Position numbers and translations under genes: made by a program. The notes below the pieces were generated by a model, which saw nothing but the letters and a program-made list of their open reading frames with translations, did not search any database and was not told the origin of the DNA. This document shows positions 34,882 through 37,523 of a stretch of 37,523 nt of DNA, in pieces. Position 1 is the first letter of the stretch. Each line of letters starts with the position of its first letter. This stretch comes from Paulinella micropora (taxonomy: Eukaryota; Cercozoa; Imbricatea; Euglyphida), in assembly GCA_009731375.1 (NCBI GenBank), contig BJOX01000335.1, positions 146,098-183,620 of the forward strand. Reading direction: 5' to 3'.

Positions 34882-37523
34882 CTATAGCATCAGATCCAGA
34901 TCCTGGACATGTGCCTCCATTGGGTCACCGGGGTCAGCCGATCCCAACGCATTGTCAGAACACCAAACAGACATAGCAGCAACAGCAACAGCAGGGGCAG
35001 ATGGGGGCTGTGAAGTGCATGAAGAGCTAGATGCGAGGGTGTTAGCTGAAGAGAAGAACTCGGAGACACTACGCTGCGCTCCCGAACCCCTCTCTCTAGC
35101 CAGGACGTCCACACTGCGCGGACGGCCGCGCCGCGCAACATCAACGTCACTTGGGGGAGAGGGTGGGACAGAAGCTGATGGAACCTCAGTGAGGTCAATC
35201 ACCTCCTCGCCCCCATCCTCCACCCCAAGCTCCTCCCTTTTACCCTCCCTAGCAGACCAACACTCAGACACATATGATCCAAACAACACATCCAACTTTG
35301 GAGGGGGACGCAACGCTGTAACCCCTAACAACGCAGCAAGCCTAAAGTTACTGCGGAAGCGCGACTTCCCCTGAAAAAGCTTACAAAACAATCGTGATTG
35401 ATCCACAGGCGACATATCATCCCAACCCTGCCGCACAGAGCCCTCCCGCTCCCGCCCAAGCAACACATCCTCCACCACAACCTCACCGCCTACGACCTCA
35501 CCACCCTCCTCACTCCCTCCATCCCCCTCAGCACCCCCCACAGCCATGCCACCGAGCCTCTGCATACTCAGCAACAGCTGCTTACGTCTCCCCTCATGCA
35601 TGGGGCAATCCCATAAGAAGTGCGCAAGGGACTCATTGACATCATCATGACAACAGAAGCAGCGAGGGGACATGCCACTGACCAACTTGCTGCGGTACAA
35701 CCGAAGGCGGTTGTTGCAGCTGAGCAACCTTCTCCGAAGCAGATTATAATGCGCATCATCAAGGGCTACCCATCTTGGGAACTCCTTAGTTCCAAAGACT
35801 TGTCTTAGGATGACTCGCAGGCCATCAGTAAGATCGCTGCCTGCCTCTCGCTTGTCCCACATCAGTTGCTGCACCATCTTGACGTCCTGCTGAAGGGCCC
35901 ACTTGTCCACAGTCGAACACCAACCCTCGAGGTCCTTCTCTGAGCTATTTAGGAGCTCCTGAAGCCCTTGTTGTAGATCCATTGAGTCCCTGATAGCGCC
36001 TTCGGCCTCCGCAGTCCAGTCGGATTTGACTTGAGATGCGATGACAGGAAATCGCTTCTCCGGTAGAACACGCAGCCGTCCATAGAACTTCAGTTGCGCC
36101 GCCCGCCGCAAACGCTCCGCACTCAAAGAGCGCGCCAGAAAGAGTGTAATCCACTTGCTTGTCTTAGGGCTGATGCCGAGAATCATCCTCATGGGGCGCA
36201 GCATTGCTGCCTCCAGCTTGGTGAGCTGCGATACGGGGGCACGCCAGACATCGAAGGCGTACTTCAGCTTGGCCCCCACAAGTTGATTCCAGCACATGAG
36301 ACGATACCTAGCTTGTATCTCACCTGCACACCACAAAGAGTACCAACCTGCGGTGGCGACTTCAGTGACACGCGTAGCCCGCAGGGCCTGCTCCTTCCAC
36401 TTCAGGTCGTCGGTGATAACCACTCCCAGGTACTTGTACTGACTGGTGACACAAAGCTTCTGGCCGCGAAACCACACCACGGGCTCACCTCGCTCCCTGA
36501 TACTTGGTCGTTTCGCCTTGCTCGACGTGTAAATGGGCATGATTTCCGTCTTGCCGGGCTTCAAGTTGACTTCCAGCCGGTAATCTTCCGCGAACTTGGC
36601 CACAACATTGACCATCTTCTGGAGCTCGGTGCGACTGTGAGCGATGAGGGCCACGTCGTCCGCGTATAGAAGTGCCTTGATGTCGTTCAGCCGCTTCACA
36701 TCCGTGATCTTGAGGGCACTCGCCAGCCGATCACACAGCTCATCCATAAAGACGTTGAAGAGTGTGGGAGAGAGAGGGGACCCCTGTTGGACGCCTACAC
36801 CCTCCAGTACTTCGGGGGTGAGTGCTCCATCAACTAGCACTTGCGACGAAGTCTGCTCGTAGCACCTGCGTAGCGTGCGCCAGAACTTGCCCCTTACACC
36901 CAGCTTCCAGAGCCTCTCAAATAGGCCATCTCTCCAAACAGACGGGAAAGCCTTGCGTAGATCGACGAACAGGACATACGACTCCCGCTTCTGCTGCTGA
37001 CGCCCCTTCAACCTCTGCCAAAGGGTAAAGACCTGATCCGTAGTGCGACGCCCCGGGCGGAAGCCTCCCTGCTCTGGACGTAGCTTATCCGGGCCATCCA
37101 CGAAGAGCGTTAGACGAGTAGCTAATAAGGACAGATACAGCTTACCAAGGCAACTAATAATCGAGATATCCCTCCAGTTGTCAGGATCCGTAGGATCCCC
37201 ACCCTTGGGGATATTGACGATGATTCCCTTGCCCCAAGCTTTTGGAGTCCTCTCGGCTTCTCGAATCCAGTTGAAGTACTGCGTTAAGTAGCCATTGATG
37301 TAGGCGCCGTATTACTTGAGCATCTCGTTCTTCACTTTGTCCTCGCCACAAGCTTTGTGGTTATTCAGGGCACGTTGCCTTGCAAGGACCTCCTCTTGCG
37401 TGAACGGTTTGTCCAGCTCTTCGCAAGTGTCTTCACCTACTTCGTGCTCCTTCATAGCCCGGGCCACCTCATCTCTGAAGCGATCGTTCCAGTGGAACTG
37501 CCGCTTAGCTTCGGCTTCCTCCC
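34882..37523 (-). pseudogene. LINE (non-LTR retrotransposon) reverse transcriptase, one in-frame stop, 5' end outside the window
   Basis: The minus-strand frame enters from the window edge and runs to TAG at 34882-34884. Early RT blocks are clear: FTQEEVLARQRALNNHKACG, then NWRDISIISCLGKLY, GGFRPGRRTTDQ, VDLRKAFPSV and QGSPLSPTLFNVFMDELC, with catalytic YADD at 36655-36666. A C-x2-C-x9-H-x4-C motif (RCFCCHDD..., about 35600-35665) matches the C-terminal zinc region of LINE proteins. The only lesion seen is a TAA at 37312-37314 between the first two RT blocks; the frame is open on both sides of it. The tail is S/P/D-rich. Only 12 bases separate the stop from the ATT tail. The endonuclease should lie beyond 37523. 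The protein would reverse-transcribe its own RNA and probably that of the SINE. Confidence 0.88.

Noticed and set aside
36094-36669. A 191-codon plus-strand frame
   Set aside because: It is antisense to the conserved RT blocks of the LINE, including YADD.

Overview
The window looks like a repeat-rich nuclear contig of a unicellular eukaryote, most likely an alga or other protist. The evidence is a nuclear-type mitochondrial import gene (TIM21-like), GT-AG intron signals, tRNA-derived SINEs, and LTR and non-LTR retrotransposons. There is also dense microsatellite DNA (TG, ATGT, AAT, GA, CTT, poly-C) and three assembly gaps, each beside a C or G homopolymer. The overall texture would fit a chromerid such as Chromera, but I cannot prove this from the sequence, and no marker gene fixes the lineage.

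Layout. 0-1 kb: TG microsatellite and one conserved host gene, a TIM21-like inner-membrane protein (340-939). 1.4-1.9 kb: ATGT microsatellite. 2.06-2.38 kb: end of a decayed DNA transposon, with an inverted second copy at 25.39-25.63 kb. 3.1-11.6 kb (+): a nearly intact Ty3/Gypsy-type element. Its gag and pol share one reading frame and are separated by a single UGA; pol carries a protease-like domain, RT, RNase H, integrase and a GPY/F-type module. 12.1-12.4 kb: a SINE embedded in AAT repeats. 12.57-17.54 kb (-): a broken Ty1/Copia element (gag, zinc knuckle, unusual spacer, protease, integrase; no RT). 18.0-24.4 kb (-): a second gag/zinc-knuckle/protease-like polyprotein with a long unrecognised C-terminal domain and no RT.

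25.6-31.8 kb is AT-rich. It holds a fragment with a C2H2 finger of a kind I associate with Polinton or giant-virus proteins. It also holds a decayed multi-frame gene region (26.4-30.6 kb) bracketed by degenerate direct repeats carrying the palindrome TTTTATGCATAAAA, and a GC-rich patch with strong hairpins that resembles repeat-rich organelle DNA. 32.15-33.49 kb (-): a probable multi-exon gene with small CAG-rich exons. 33.5-37.5 kb: a nested retroposon array of two SINEs, a LINE 3' fragment and a LINE reverse-transcriptase ORF (-), all joined through AAT repeats.

Only the TIM21-like gene and possibly the CAG-exon gene look like host genes. The rest is mobile DNA in various states of decay. 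The most unusual items are the gag-protease polyprotein without RT at 18-24.4 kb, the SINE/LINE pair that shares a 3' end and sits in AAT repeats, the unclassified element at 26.4-30.6 kb, and the in-frame UGA between the Ty3-type gag and pol.
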